Shown here: positions 34,276-46,253 of the stretch, piece after piece | How the letters are laid out: each line of letters begins with the position of its first letter | Numbering within the stretch: the first letter of the stretch is position 1 | Assembly: GCF_014633365.1 (NCBI RefSeq) | Contig: NC_068349.1 | Coordinates: 34,858,753-34,922,752 of the forward strand | From: Diospyros lotus | Lineage: Eukaryota > Streptophyta > Magnoliopsida > Ericales > Ebenaceae | Length of the DNA: 64,000 nucleotides | Direction: 5' to 3' | Notes under the pieces: model-generated | Told to the model about the DNA's origin: nothing | Databases searched by the model: none | The model's input: the letters and a program-made list of their open reading frames with translations, nothing else | Made by a program: the position numbers and the translations under genes

Positions 34276-36027
34276 AGGATTTAACTGCAGTTAAAGGTTT
34301 CAACAATAAAAAAAGACAAGAGACTATGAGAGTCAACGGAGCCCTATATGTGGCTCCGATATGCTATTTTAGGGTTTTTCTAACACCCCAACATTTAGTT
34401 TTAACCTACTCATCCAGAGTAAAAGGAAATATTGATTCCGGTCAACTTAGTGAATGTTTATCAAGTGACCTTTTACCTTTTATGCAGGCATCAAGCTCCA
34501 ACTTCTGACAGGTCATGATTAATATAATATTGATGGGCCATCATAAATTGTTTTCTTTATACAAAATCTCAAAGTTTAGAAACTGGGTTTTGACATATTG
34601 ATGGATTGTTGGAACAGAAAGCTGTTGTTTCCCAATTGAAATCCGATCTCTGTTGACGATGCCAGCCATCCGACCTTCAAATGTTTCTTAGGGGTTGAAG
34701 CACACGTCGTATGTAATGCCATATCTTGTATTACTTTATTTGTTCTTTAATTTTTACCAAGGATGAACAGAAAACTCCTATCAAGCCAAGAGATGTATTC
34801 TCATGTTTGCCGTTGGTTTTTGTTGTACATACTGAACCAGGAATGACCACAATTTTTTCTTGATTTGGTTTACAAATCAAAGGAATGTTTTTCTTCTTAA
34901 AATTTGGGACAAATAATAAGTACCTAGATCTCCATAATCTGGAGAATTTTAATGTAGTAACTGTGTACTCGTTTTACATCTATGCAGGTGCACTTGCCCT
35001 AGTGGAGGAAATAAGCCGGCAGGGTTAGCGGCTTAACAATCTGACATGGGCATCAGTAGACTAGGGATTGTTATTTACTTGCTCAGACCTGGTAATGGTA
35101 GGATGATAGGACGATGGGGCGGAAGAGAATTAGATAAAACTTAGAGGGGGGGGCAACTGGCCTCTGGTAATCGTTGCTATTTGCTCCTCCTAGCCAGGAG
35201 CTGACAGGTACGGGCCAAGTTCGTTATTAGTTCCATCATCAGAATCAGAATCGAGGCAGTTGCCATTTGCTCAATCCAAAAACCCGAAAAGATAGAAGGG
35301 GTCTTTGGAATTGAGCCATAATTCGACACTTAGCTGTGTCTCAGTCGGCTGTGCTTGACATTTAGGCTTTGTTTGGAATAAGAATATTTTTGTATGTATA
35401 CAATAAGAATTCATTTTTGTTTCTTTCACGAGTCTTTGTTGCTGGATAAGTCATGAGATGGTTGATTCAGGCCCGTGTTGTTGATGATGGCAAGGTTGAA
35501 GAAGAAGCAAAAGGCTGTTTGGAAAATCTTGAAACAAGTGGCTGAGGATGGCCTTGTTAGGTGTCTCTCAATTCTTTTACCTCCCTTCTAATGGGAAAAC
35601 GACGACTTACCTGCTAAAGGCATGTTTGTTTCTGAATTAATCTCTTCTCTTGTCAGCATCCTTGACCTCTCCTTCCATCCACTAACCCTATGACATGCTG
35701 CATCTTCTCCTCTCTTGCTATGGAAATATAGGGAATAAATTTGCCTTGATTTTGGATTTTTCTTCTAAACCAAAGAGCCATTTTGTTCATCCCACAAGAA
35801 ACACTGTTTATATTATTTTTTTTTTCAATTGTAATCCCTCGTGTTATCAAATTTTATAATGTATGATATCAATATAATATGGATTATAAGGGTTTTATTC
35901 AAAACAAAGTTTTAAATACAAAAAATTGGTGGGTTAAATTTTACGTAGGCAATTTGCATGTTACAATGTTACGATTTTAATTTGTTGTTGTTATTGGTTG
36001 GCAAGCACATATTACTCTATTTAGATA
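34276..36027. other. Intergenic, no gene seen
   Basis: Scattered acceptor-like and GC-richer patches (34985-35340) occur, but no convincing exon. Might contain transcribed 3' sequence of mTERF18 displaced by the gypsy insertion; unproven. Confidence 0.3.
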
Positions 36028-36420
36028 GTATTTGTTAATCAAGATATAGATCGAAAAAAAGTAAAATATAAAAAATATTTTAAATTTTTATCTTTTTTAA
36101 TATATTTGTTAAACTTATCTGATAACTCTTGTAAAAGAAATTACGTGACCTTTTATCTGTTATTGTCTAAATATATTTATCTATCTCATTTTTTCAAGAT
36201 AAGTATATATTGGATCTTACATATAAGAAAAAATAATAAATAAGAAAAAATAATGAATCTCTTCTAATGCATTCTAAAAAATTTAACAAATAATTTAATA
36301 AAAAATTTAAAATATTTTTTAATGTTATATTGATCATTTTATATATTAGTTCGAAAAATATTTTAATTTTATTTTGATATAACTTTATCTTATTTATTTT
36401 AACAAACATTTTTTTAGTGG
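36028..36420. mobile_element. Second copy of the 12106-13053 TIR family
   Basis: GTATTTGTTAATCAAGATAT at the left and ATTTTAACAAACATTTTTTT at the right match the ends of the 12.1-kb element. Internal blocks (ATTACGTGACCTTTTATCT, TTAGTTCGAAAAATATTTTA, AAAAATTTAACAAATAATTTA) are shared. This copy is shorter and lacks the long AT-rich centre. Confidence 0.6.
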
Positions 36421-38500
36421 GATTAAAGGTTTGTTTGCGTTTATTTATTAATTTTTACTTTTTCGGTGAGGAGAGATAATTTATATTTTATTTTTAAGGT
36501 CAACAAATTAAATTCAATATTTGCCATTTGGGATTTTTTTTACTTACAAAGAAAATAGAAAACAAAAATAAAACAGTGTCTAGAGATAGTTATGATAGTA
36601 TTCTCAAAAATTTATATTTTTAATTTAAATTAAGAAATCAAGTGTACAAACTGTAATAAAACAAAGTACATGTCTTGTTTTGATAGATGTCTGTTTCCCA
36701 AACACAAACCTTTTTTTGCAACTGTGGAAGTATAGATCAATCATCAATATCTTTGATGACCTTAAAACAATGTGTTGAGATAGGACATGATAGGTCAACA
36801 ACATTGGCTACGTGGCATGTCGGTTTTGTAACGGTGGGTGATTCAACGTTAGATATATGATTAGGTTTGTTATAATTATTTGTATTTAGTTAGATGATAT
36901 TTTCTTAATTGATAACAGCTTAACAATGGTAAGTTTTTAAATAAACAAACTATATACAGAAAAGTCAAATATTCTCGTGTATCGAAGAGACAACCTTGTC
37001 TTGCCCAAAAATACTCCGAGAATCTAGGTTATAGGGAAATAAAAAAATCACTATTTTCGATCTCATATCTTATTTAATTCATCTTTTTTTTTTAATCTTA
37101 TACTAGCGTATTCAATCAATATCTACAATAAGATTGACAATTCTACACCTTAAGGTTGTTATTGTCAAACCAACTTACAAATCTTCACTAGCGGATTCTA
37201 CATCTTGAGATTTTCATCGTTGGATCAACTTACAATTTTTTTAGTGAAATCCTAAGCTTTCAATCAGTCATGTTTGGTATAGTAACATGTAAGGTTCCAT
37301 TTGGTAACCATGAGAGGTAATATTGTTTGAAGAATTAAAAATTTTAAATATATTTCTCAAACAAAAGATCTAGATCTTAGATAGAGTAGATTTATGTTCA
37401 AATATGATCTAAATGAGGTTGTATATAAAATAATAATATATTTTAATAGAAAATAAAATATTATATCATATCTTTTGTAGGTCTTTGTAATTCTCCAATA
37501 CAAAAATGACACATTTTCGTGTTATTACTTGTTTCACAAGACTTTCAGTTTTCAATTTTCTAGGTTTCATTCTAGTTTTGATCTCTATTTCTATATTTTT
37601 ATTAAATATGAAACTAATTTTAAATTTCAAAAAACGAGAAAATGTGTTCAAAATCATGCAGAAGAAGTGATATAGAGATTGATGGTAAACAATGAGGTGA
37701 ATGGTTAAGTGCCTTGATGAAGAAAAGAGTTGTCGCCGTCACAATAGCAAAAGAAGATATGGTGGTTCTAGTATGAGAGACGAGAATGACAAGAGGAGAA
37801 GAAAAATGCGAAAGAGAAGAGGGCGTCAGTGGTGCTCATCACCATAATGGCAGGGATGAGGACGCACAAGAGAAGATGCTAGTTGTGCTTTCCGTCACGA
37901 TGGTAGAAAGCAGCAAAGAAGATGAGAGGAAGCTACGGTGAGTTGGTGGGTGTGAATGAAAAATTAGGAAGCAAAAAGAAAAGCATTTTGACCATAATTT
38001 CTAAATTCTTATTTTTATAAAGATATTTTAGTAAATAGATCCTAACATTTTTTATAAATTTGATTTTTTTTAAATTTATATTTTTTATTTTTTATTCTTA
38101 TCCCAAGTGTTGTTAGCAATTCATAATAGCAAGCATCAAACTAATTAAGGATATCGAAAGTAAAGATCCATTGACAAGAAGAGTTTTGGTAAATTCATTC
38201 CAAGACATCATCGAAAGATACCTCTTTGTTAGTTGTTAGTATCTCTTAGAAAATCAAAAAATTATTGTCAAGACCAATTTTGTCACCATTGGTGTCCCAA
38301 ACAATTTATTAGATCATTGCGTCACATCTCGATTTTTTTAAAATGTCTTAAATATATTACTTGGTCTCATAAATTAAGAGATATCATCCTTCATCTTCTA
38401 GTTCTTTAAATAATATCATCTAATTAATGTTGCAAGTGGTGTGAGATTTAATTATGGAAAAATAATAATAATAGTTATGGTTAAAAAAATAAAAAATTTG
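36421..38500. other. Intergenic, repeat-like, no gene seen
   Basis: A GC-richer stretch at 37680-37960 embedded in AT-rich DNA resembles the cargo of the Harbinger-like element at 44274-45453 in composition, but I could not find matching termini. Confidence 0.35.
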
Positions 38501-38541
38501 TAAACTAAGGGCAACAGGGAGACGGACCTGCCCAGACTAAG

Positions 38542-38581
38542 CACGTGGCACGTGACGTTCCTCCAGGGGACACGTGTCCCC
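38542..38581 (+). promoter_or_regulatory. Triple G-box / ABRE cluster with 16-bp palindrome
   Basis: CACGTGGC (38542), CACGTGAC overlapping TGACGT (38549) and the perfect palindrome GGGGACACGTGTCCCC (38566-38581) lie within 40 bp, about 570 bp upstream of the DUF1639 ATG and about 150-200 bp upstream of the CT-rich presumed transcription start. CACGTGGC and ACACGTGTC are canonical bZIP/ABRE-type sites, so ABA- or light-responsive control is possible. Confidence 0.65.
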
Positions 38582-38729
38582 CTGAAAATCTCTAATATTT
38601 CTTATTTTTTAATAATAATTAGTGGGAAGGAAAAACAAGGGACGAGGGAGGGTAAAATTGGAAAAGCACAGAGGGAGTGTCCAAAATTTCAATTGCAAGA
38701 AAGTCCTTCTTTTCCCGTAACAAAAGCAA

Positions 38730-39148
38730 ACCAGCATCTTCTCATCAACCGTTTCTCATTCACAACCCTTTTCTCCGCTCTCTCTCTCTCCTCTCCTCTT
38801 CTACTCACTCCCCTTTCATCTCAATCTCGTTTCTAGGGCTTTCTATCTCTCTGTCTCTCGCCGTTTTGCTCAATCTTCTCGCTCGTATATGCAATGCATG
38901 TGGATACGCAATTCAATCCGAGTTAGATGTAGGGAGAAAGAGAGAGAGGGATTTGATCTGTGCCTCTAGGAATTCTCTTGTTCTCGAGGTTTAATGGAGC
39001 GTCGCGGCCGATCGGAGATCGGATAAGAGTGGATATCCGGATCGGTTCTTGGATAATTCAGTTTGTATCTTGTTTTGATTTTTTATCTTAATTCGCTGTT
39101 TGATTGTTTGTCCAAGGGGGAGTTTGCTTGGAGTGAAGGGAGTCGGCC
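38730..39148 (+). promoter_or_regulatory. 5' leader of the DUF1639 gene
   Basis: A CT-rich stretch (38778-38870) marks the likely transcription start. The leader then runs to the ATG at 39149, with GC content rising. Short upstream ATGs exist (for example 38889, 38898), so some upstream-ORF control is possible. Confidence 0.45.
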
Positions 39149-40224
39149 ATGGCGTCACCTGTTCCAGCGAAGTCGCAGCCGCTGCACAACTTCTCGTTGC
39201 CGCATTTGAAATGGTCGAAGAACCAAGCGAGCAGTCAACACCAGCGCGGTAGGAGGCCGGCCGGCGGAGGGGATTCTTCGCCGCCGGTGGACGCGGCGGC
39301 GCGGCGGCAGTCTCCGCTGCTTGATATGCCGCGGCGGCATTCTCCGATGCGGGATTCGGCTTCCGAGTCGGACGCCGGGTACGCTTCCGAGAATCGGAGG
39401 AAGTCGGTGCACGAGAGTGGGGTGACTGGAATCGTGTTCCCAACTGCTGATCATAAGAACGAGAAATCGGAGAAGAAACTGGCGGTCTCGGAGGTGGATG
39501 GTGCTGGAGGTAAAGAAGGCAGATCGAAGCTCTATATTCGGCTGCCTGCGAAGAACAAGCCTAATGGTGTTCAAGATGAAGCGAAAGCCGTTGCTGAGGA
39601 AGGAGAACTGGAAGAATCGGTGGCAAAGACGTGGAATTTGAGGCCAAGAAAGCCCATAAGCAAGCAATCGAATTTGAACGGGGGACCATCCAAAGTTGGA
39701 AAACTGTTTTCTCAGGAAAACAAACCTCAATCGCAGCAGGCGATACATAATCGCATGGAGCTAATTCGCTCGCGTGGCGGTTCTGAAGCGGAGGCGGCGT
39801 CCAAGAAAGACAAGAAGCGAAAGTTCTCGGTTTCGCTTTCTCGGCAAGAGATTGAGGAGGATATCTTTGCGATTACTGGATCAAAACCAGCGAGGAAGCC
39901 AAAGAAGAGGGCCAGGGCTGTTCAGAAGCAACTAGACGTACGAACTTCTTGTACTTTAATTAATATGATTGCTCGGATTGTCTCATGTTACATGGATGGT
40001 ACCTAATGCTCAGATTATGACCTCTTTTTTGCAGAACCTGTTTCCAGGTCTGTGGCTCACTTCAATAACCCCCGACTTGTACAAAGTCTCTGAAAACCCA
40101 ACGAAGGTATAATTTCTTTCTGTTTGAGATATATGCATAGTTTCTGAAATAAGTTTGAGATTTGATAGTTGATCCTTCATTTTCTGGGTTTGAGAATATG
40201 ATTCTGCCTTGCTTGCAGGGTTAG
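39149..40224 (+). CDS. DUF1639 family protein, about 288 aa
   Basis: Exon 1 is 39149-39937 (donor GAC|GTACGA) and exon 2 begins at 40035 after TTTTTTGCAG. The protein opens MASPVPAKSQPLHNFSLPHL, followed by a Ser/Arg-rich, probably disordered middle. The DUF1639 signature comes at residues 225-263 (KFSVSLSRQEIEEDIFAITG, RKPKKRAR, VQKQLD) and continues in exon 2 as LFPGLWLTSITPDLYKVSE. RKPKKRAR may act as a nuclear localisation signal. The end is ambiguous: reading on from exon 2 gives PTKV and stop at 40112, whereas splicing AAG|GTATAA to the acceptor at 40218 gives PTKG and stop at 40224; both are 288 aa. Family function unknown. Confidence 0.9.
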
Positions 40225-40962
40225 TAAATCTAGATGCAGATTATGGTCCTTCAGGTGCCTTCTGGAACTTTAAAGGCTTGTGACTTCTCAATTTTTGTAA
40301 CCTCATTGGAAAGTAAAACTAAAGAGCAAGGCAAAGACTGAAGGAGAAATAAGTGCATTCTTCTTTTTCCCTGTTTCTTTTATCTATTTTGGGTTAAGCT
40401 TCAGAGATCAACTGCAAATGCTTACCAGTTTAGTTTCTATGAGAAGCTTTCAGATGTACATATGAATTATCTGATGACCTAATAGATGTTTGTTTTGAAA
40501 ATCTTTATCTTGTCACTTAAAAAGTAATTTGCTTCTTGATTGCAAAGCATGCTGAGAAGGCCCTTCATTACTTTTGTGGTTGGAGTGCAAATACTAGGGG
40601 TGCATGGTTGAAAGTGCTCATTTTGATGACACCTTAAGTTAATTTGCTGTTCTAGGAAGAATATGTTTTTCACATTTTGTACTTGGAAAAATTGTCATGG
40701 CCTTCTATGTTTAGATCAGTTTGACCTAATTGTGTAGTCATTGCTTGCGTAGGTTTAAATCGTGGTCGTTAATGAAGTAGTATCTTTCCAGTTTTAGTTA
40801 TCAGCATCTATTTGTCTTATTCGTGGATTCAACTGAAAAATAACGGAAAGAATTTTACGCATGAGGTTGTCTACTGTTATCTGCTTATTTTTAAATTGTT
40901 ATCATTACTGAAGTTGTTTCTTACCTTTTTTTCCCCCCATAAAATGCTGATATATCTAAATG
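40225..40962. other. 3' flank of the DUF1639 gene, no further gene seen
   Basis: Probable 3' UTR and intergenic sequence. No coding similarity was found. Confidence 0.45.
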
Positions 40963-41575
40963 TGTCTTTTAAAATGTGGGAAAGTGGCTTACTTTTTATG
41001 ACTTAGATCAATAGTGTAGAAAATTCGGACTGGATCAGTGGTTGGATTGCTGAGGTTTTCTCATACCTTCTATGTTGAGAAACTGTTTGTATTATCTGGA
41101 GTTTTTATATTTAAAGGGAAATATTATAACAAATAAGCATCCATTGGTCTTGAAACCAGGTCAGTTCTCTTGTTGAAAGATGCATCCAAAGTACATGGTT
41201 AATTAGGGTTCGTTTCTTTCTTATGAAAAAAAATAGGGTTCATTCTTAAGTCTCACAAACTCCACCCCACCCCCTCTTCTTGCTCCCTCCCTGGTTGCGA
41301 TATGAAGTAAAATCTGGGGTTTGACAGTTCTACTAATTAAGCATCCTTAAATTGTTGAGATCTTTCCATGTTGGCTTGCTTAACTTGTAACTGGGTACCG
41401 CCTGATAGTATTGAAGTAGCTTCACTATCTGTTGCCATCATTGAGGTCCTCTAAAATTCCTTATTACCTTGTCCTGCTCCAAACCTTCTGCATGATTGTT
41501 TTCTAAGTTAAAACCTTGAGTAGTCGATGAAGTTGTAGTCTTTTTTTTCTTATTTTTATATTGCACAGGTTATAA
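40963..41575 (+). repeat. Segmental duplication, copy A
   Basis: The segment aligns with 42861-43457. Shared blocks include TTATAACAAATAAGCATCCA, ATCTGGGGTTTGACAGTT, CCTGATAGTATTGAAGTAGC and TTGCACAGGTT. It is interrupted after 41575 by a LINE tail and other DNA, then resumes at about 42119 (GAGCATGGTTATGGAATTAA). It is non-coding. Confidence 0.8.
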
Positions 41576-41735
41576 GACAAGCGATTAGCAAAAGAGATAG
41601 AGAAGACCAAGAAAAACTTGGTGAACGACTCTTAGGTGTGAATATGGGTTATAAGGGCCTTAGAGATGATAAGGCCATAGATAGAAATGATTGGAGAGCT
41701 AGATTTTTTGTAGCTGACCCCACATAGTATGATTA
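41576..41735 (+). mobile_element. LINE (RTE-like) 3'-end fragment
   Basis: The translation contains YKGLRDDKAIDRNDWRARFF and VADPT and ends near 41727. This is the same terminal DRxxWRxxxxVADPT block as at 34.2 kb, in the plus orientation, severely 5'-truncated and followed by flanking DNA. It sits only in copy A of the segmental duplication. Confidence 0.65.
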
Positions 41736-42290
41736 AGACACACATTGTTGTTTTTAGGTTACATACTTTAGGAGGAACAAGATGTCGATCAATGTTGTTT
41801 TCATGAGTAAGAGCGTGTTCCTGGATCAAACATTGGATATGCTTATGTTTAGCCTTTTCCAGCTTGGATTGATTTGCTCGTGAGAAAAATTATCAAGGAG
41901 AAAAGTTATTTTGGTTGATGACCAGCAATGTTGGCATGCCTACCAGAGTTTGGGGAGGGTAATGTTGAGAGAGAGTGAAAGGGGGAGCCTGGAAAGTGGG
42001 ACTTGGGGAGAAGTGGAGAGATAAGTTTTGGGAAGTATCAATAATAGGTTGAGAGAGAGCGAGAATCTCTGGAAAGGGAAGTAGGTGAGATGTTACAAAT
42101 GTAGTTATTTGAATTGGGAGCATGGTTATGGAATTAATGTTTAATCATGGCATACTGAAATTTCCTTGTTCACTTGAGCTGCATACATACAGACACCTGA
42201 AGGGAAGTAGGTTCCTGACTAAATGCTTGCACACACTGTTCGGTTAGAACAAGTTAGAAACACCATCAACTCTAAAACTGCCATCTAATT

Positions 42291-42388
42291 AGTACAAGAT
42301 TGGCAACTTAGGTGACATATTAGATTCAATCATTCATTAGTACAATATCGGCAACTTAGGTGACACATTTAAATACAATCATTCATTA
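42291..42388 (+). repeat. ~50-bp tandem duplication
   Basis: Two diverged copies share GGCAACTTAGGTGACA and CAATCATTCATTA. Confidence 0.8.
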
Positions 42389-42860
42389 ATACTATTGATC
42401 AATATTTTATAACAAAAAATGGTAAGAAATGACTTCAGTAATTATAACAATTGAAATCTAAGTGGATAACAATTGACAACTTCATCCATAAAAGTCTCTC
42501 CGTTATTTTTAAAATTAAACCGACGAATAAGACAAATAGACATTGATAACAAAAACTTGAAAGACACTACTTCATTAATGACCATAGTTTAAACGTATGC
42601 AACGAGTACACAATTAGGTCAAACCGATCTCACACATAAGAAGGTGCGGAGGTATGAATGTTAAAACTACTTTCAGCTCCACATCGCCTCTATTCAGTAT
42701 CACCGCTTCAAGAAGAGGTTATTACTTGATGCACCTGCTCTGTCATGTATTTTTTGGGCAACCTATGGAAAAAATTTCTTATCAAACTGTGTATGCATTT
42801 TGTTAAGAATGGTTGTCTTGGACTAAAGCAAAATTTAAATACCAGCATTCCCCTTTCAAA

Positions 42861-43500
42861 TGTAGGGAAGTGGCTTCCTTTTTGTATGACATGGGTCAAT
42901 ATTGTTGAAAGTTCAAAGCGCATGAGTTATTGGACTGCTGAGATTTTTCCATACCTTCTTTGTTGGGAACCTGTCATATTACCTGGAGTTTTTAGATTTG
43001 AAAGGAATTATTATAACAAATAAGCATCCACTGGTTTTAAAACCAGGTCACTTCTCTTGTGGAAAGACGCATCCAAAGTGCATAGTTAACTAGGGTTCAT
43101 GCTGGAGTCTCTCAAACTTTTGCCTCCCCACCCCCCACCCTCTCCTATGGTTGTGATATAAAGTAAAATCTGGGGTTTGACAGTTGTTCTATTAATTAAG
43201 CATCCTTAAATTGATGAGATCTTTCCATGGTGACTTGTTTCTGTTGCTCTAAATCATAGTTGGATGCTGCCTGATAGTATTGAAGTAGCTTCACTATCTG
43301 TTGCTTATTACTTCATCCTGTTCTTTGGCCTGCGTGATTGTTTTATGAGTTTAAACCTTAATAGTAGACGGCAACAGATCCCCCCCTTTTTTTTTTCTTT
43401 TTTTTTTTTATAAATTCTTAAATTGCACAGGTTTTATTGCTCTTAAATTGCACAGGTTTTAAGAGCATGGTTATGGAATTAATGTTTAATCATGGCATAC
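42861..43500 (+). repeat. Segmental duplication, copy B
   Basis: This is the counterpart of copy A, with the junction GCACAGGTTTTAAGAGCATG uninterrupted. A small tandem repeat of CTTAAATTGCACAGGTTTT lies at the end, and a 36-bp block ending AATCATGGCATAC is identical to 42119-42160. Confidence 0.8.
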
Positions 43501-44273
43501 CAGAAACAAACAGATACCTCAGGGGCAGTAGACTTTATAATAGTTATTCTCCTCCTCCATATCTGTGTGGTTGATATTTGCATAGTAATATCCTTCTCCA
43601 ATAATTTGCATATGCATCTTCGGGATTGGTTTCTACTCCTGACTTCACTCTTCAGCATGTCTATATACATATTTCTTCTTTTCAATCCCCTCTTTCCAAC
43701 CAATTGGGTTGGCGTGGTAATGAGAGAGATTATAGTGTGTATCCTATATCCTTTGTCTTTGTAATTACTAGTTCACATAAGTTTTTATGTGTTTACTGTG
43801 TATGCATCGTGGGTTATTACGTGAGTTTACTAAGTACATACTAAAAAAAGTAATAGTTGCAAGTTAGTCAATAAAAAAAAAAAAAAAATCATTTCCAGAA
43901 ACTTTCTCATTGGACTTTTTGAGTTTCCTATCCTTCAATTTTACGTAATTGCATCACCGAGGACGCCAAGGATACTAATCTGCGAAGGATTTAGCTCCAT
44001 GAGCAAATTTTACTTGATCTAATCGTTTTTTATCCAATTGTTCCTAATATAATATATATATATAAATTAACACTGATGTGATAATTTAAATATAATGATT
44101 ACGTGGGGGCATACTTATTTATTTCTTTTAACATAATAACTTGATGAGGTAGATTTCATTCATATAATTATAATAGCATTGTTTAGTATAAACAAAGGAA
44201 TATTGTTTAGGAAATTAAAATTATATATATATATGAGCGGTTGGAAAGCAAGGTGAAATAGTAGAGTAAATTA
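43501..44273. other. Intergenic, AT-rich, no gene seen
   Basis: Homopolymer A and short TA runs occur (43870, 44050). Homology with copy A may fade out over the first ~50 bp. Confidence 0.4.
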
Positions 44274-45453
44274 GGTGGTGTTTACTTTGTGTTTCATTTT
44301 TGAGTTTTGAGTTTTGAATTCATTTTGAATTTTGTGTTTTGGTTGTCTATTTTGAGATTTTTAAAAACATATTCTTTTTATCATTTTGAAAAACTATTTC
44401 CTAAAACAGAAAATTAGAATACGTGTTTATTTTGAAATTTTAAAATAATTTTTTTTTGTTATTATGATATTTTATTTAAAGTATTTGATTCAAAATAAAT
44501 TATAAATATTTATTAATAAATTATAAATTTGATTCAAATACTTTAAACTATAAAATAAAATTCAAATAAAATAAAACAAAAAATCAAAATCTTAAAAATA
44601 TCATTAAAAAAAATTAATACAAAAAAATAATATCATATATTCAGTTAATATTTAAATAAAATCAAATAACAAAAAAAAAAAAACAAATCGCAAACAGAGG
44701 AAATGAGAAAGGAAAGGGGGAGGACCAATGCCATGGCCAATCGCCCCATCTCCTTCTTCCCCCATCATTAAATTTCTCCTTAAACAGTGGCCACAAAGGT
44801 TGTTGTTTGAAAGGAAATGGGGAAGGAGACCAACGCCATGGCCGAGAATGAACAATTCAACCAGTCGGCCATGGTAGTGGCTTTAAACCTTCGATTGGTG
44901 AACGACAATGAAGAACAACAATGATGACCAAGATGATGACCCACGATGAAGAATGAAGCAAGGCTTATGCTCGTCGGTGACACCGATCGAATTTGGTTTT
45001 TGTCATGGCGTGAACAGAAGAGATGAGAAATGAGAAAAGAGAGGAGAGAGATGAGAGATGTGGGTCAGCACGGGGGCGGTCGATTGCGGCTTTTGACGGT
45101 GACGAGTGAGGTCGACGACCGACGAAGAGATGGCGATGAGAGATATGGCTTATGGTAGCGACGGAGATGGCGGGGCAGTCGACGGCCCATGCTTGAGAAA
45201 GTAAAGAGGAAAAAGAGAGATAACATAGAGATCTGTTTGAGATTTGGGGGAGGCTGTTTTTCGTGTTTTCTACTTTTTAGTGTATTTTTATTGAAAACAG
45301 TCAAAACAACAAAATGTTATTTTGAATTTTCTTTACAAAATCTTTAGTTGTTTTTGAAAACGTATTTTTGAAAATAACAAAAAAAACACGTCTTCAGTGT
45401 TTTAAAAAATTGAAAACAAAAAACGGCCTGAAAACGCCGAAGAGAACATGCCC
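44274..45453. mobile_element. PIF/Harbinger-like element with GC-rich cargo, TSD TTA
   Basis: The ends GGTGGTGTTTACTTTGTGTT and, inverted, GGGCATGTTCTCTTCGGCGT are imperfect TIRs like those at 4490-5161. TTA flanks both sides (44271-44273 and 45454-45456). The AT-rich arms surround a 500-bp GC-richer core (about 44700-45200) with near-duplicate blocks around CCAATGCCATGGCC/CCAACGCCATGGCC and a segment CGGGGGCGGTCGATTGCGGC. The core shows no clear gene but differs strikingly from the arms, so it could be captured sequence. Confidence 0.65.
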
Positions 45454-45456
45454 TTA

Positions 45457-46085
45457 TATTCATATTTTTTTTAGATATATATATATTTATTTTTTTTTTT
45501 TTGGGGTGGTTGAAATAGCCATTTTGCTATTAACGTGGTTAATACAAATTCAAGAAAAAGTAAAAATAACGATTGACTAGGAGATTGGGTGGTTTTCAAA
45601 ACCCATCGTAATCGTCCTTGAGACGATTGGTTTCCTATTATTGTCTTTGTCAAGACCTTTAGTCTGTAATGAGATATAATAATGGTTTGGGCTATTAAAA
45701 TGGGTTTGACGATCAATAATGTTTTCGAGGAAGAATTTGAGTTTGGATTAATTTGTTCATATATCGTTTTATTTTTAAATCATAAATACAATTATCTTTT
45801 ATATTTTTCTGGTTTACTAAAAAAATATTTTATTTATTTAACTTTTATCATTACGTTCATATTTTGTTTTTATTTTTTTTTTAATTTTTTAATCAACTGG
45901 TCATCTTGAGTTTTCTCACAAATTAATCCCAGAACTTAAGAGAATCAGTTTTATTTTTATTGTTACGTTCACTTTTTTTTTTAAAAAAATAATTGTAATT
46001 TTAATAAAATGAAAGTATTGCGAGATTAATTTTTAAAATTAATTTCCGAAAAAGGCTCTCCACGTACATTTTTTATTTTTTAGTC
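45457..46085. other. Intergenic, AT-rich, no gene seen
   Basis: Nothing recognised up to the site II cluster. Confidence 0.45.
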
Positions 46086-46104
46086 AATTAGATAAACAAG
46101 GCGA

Positions 46105-46192
46105 GGCCCAGACTGATTGGGCTAATGGGCCCTCCCAGTCGGAGGAGCGTTGGCCCATATACCTACGAAAAGAAAAGAAAGGCCGGTGGGCT
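46105..46192 (+). promoter_or_regulatory. Site II (TGGGCY) cluster upstream of the 99-aa gene
   Basis: Five TGGGCY motifs in either direction lie at 46105, 46118, 46126, 46152 and 46187, within 150 bp of the ATG. TCP factors bind such elements, which are common in promoters of nuclear genes for mitochondrial, ribosomal and cell-cycle proteins. Confidence 0.7.
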
Positions 46193-46253
46193 TCCAATTC
46201 GGTTCAGAATAGAAAGAGCACGCCCAGGAGATGAGGCAACGCAAGGTCCGATA

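Noticed and set aside
37270..38110. Third Harbinger-like element
   Set aside because: The left end GGTTCCATTTGGTAACC has no matching inverted right end in the expected place.
39155..39748. Arg-rich minus-strand open frame
   Set aside because: Antisense to the DUF1639 exon; composition artefact.
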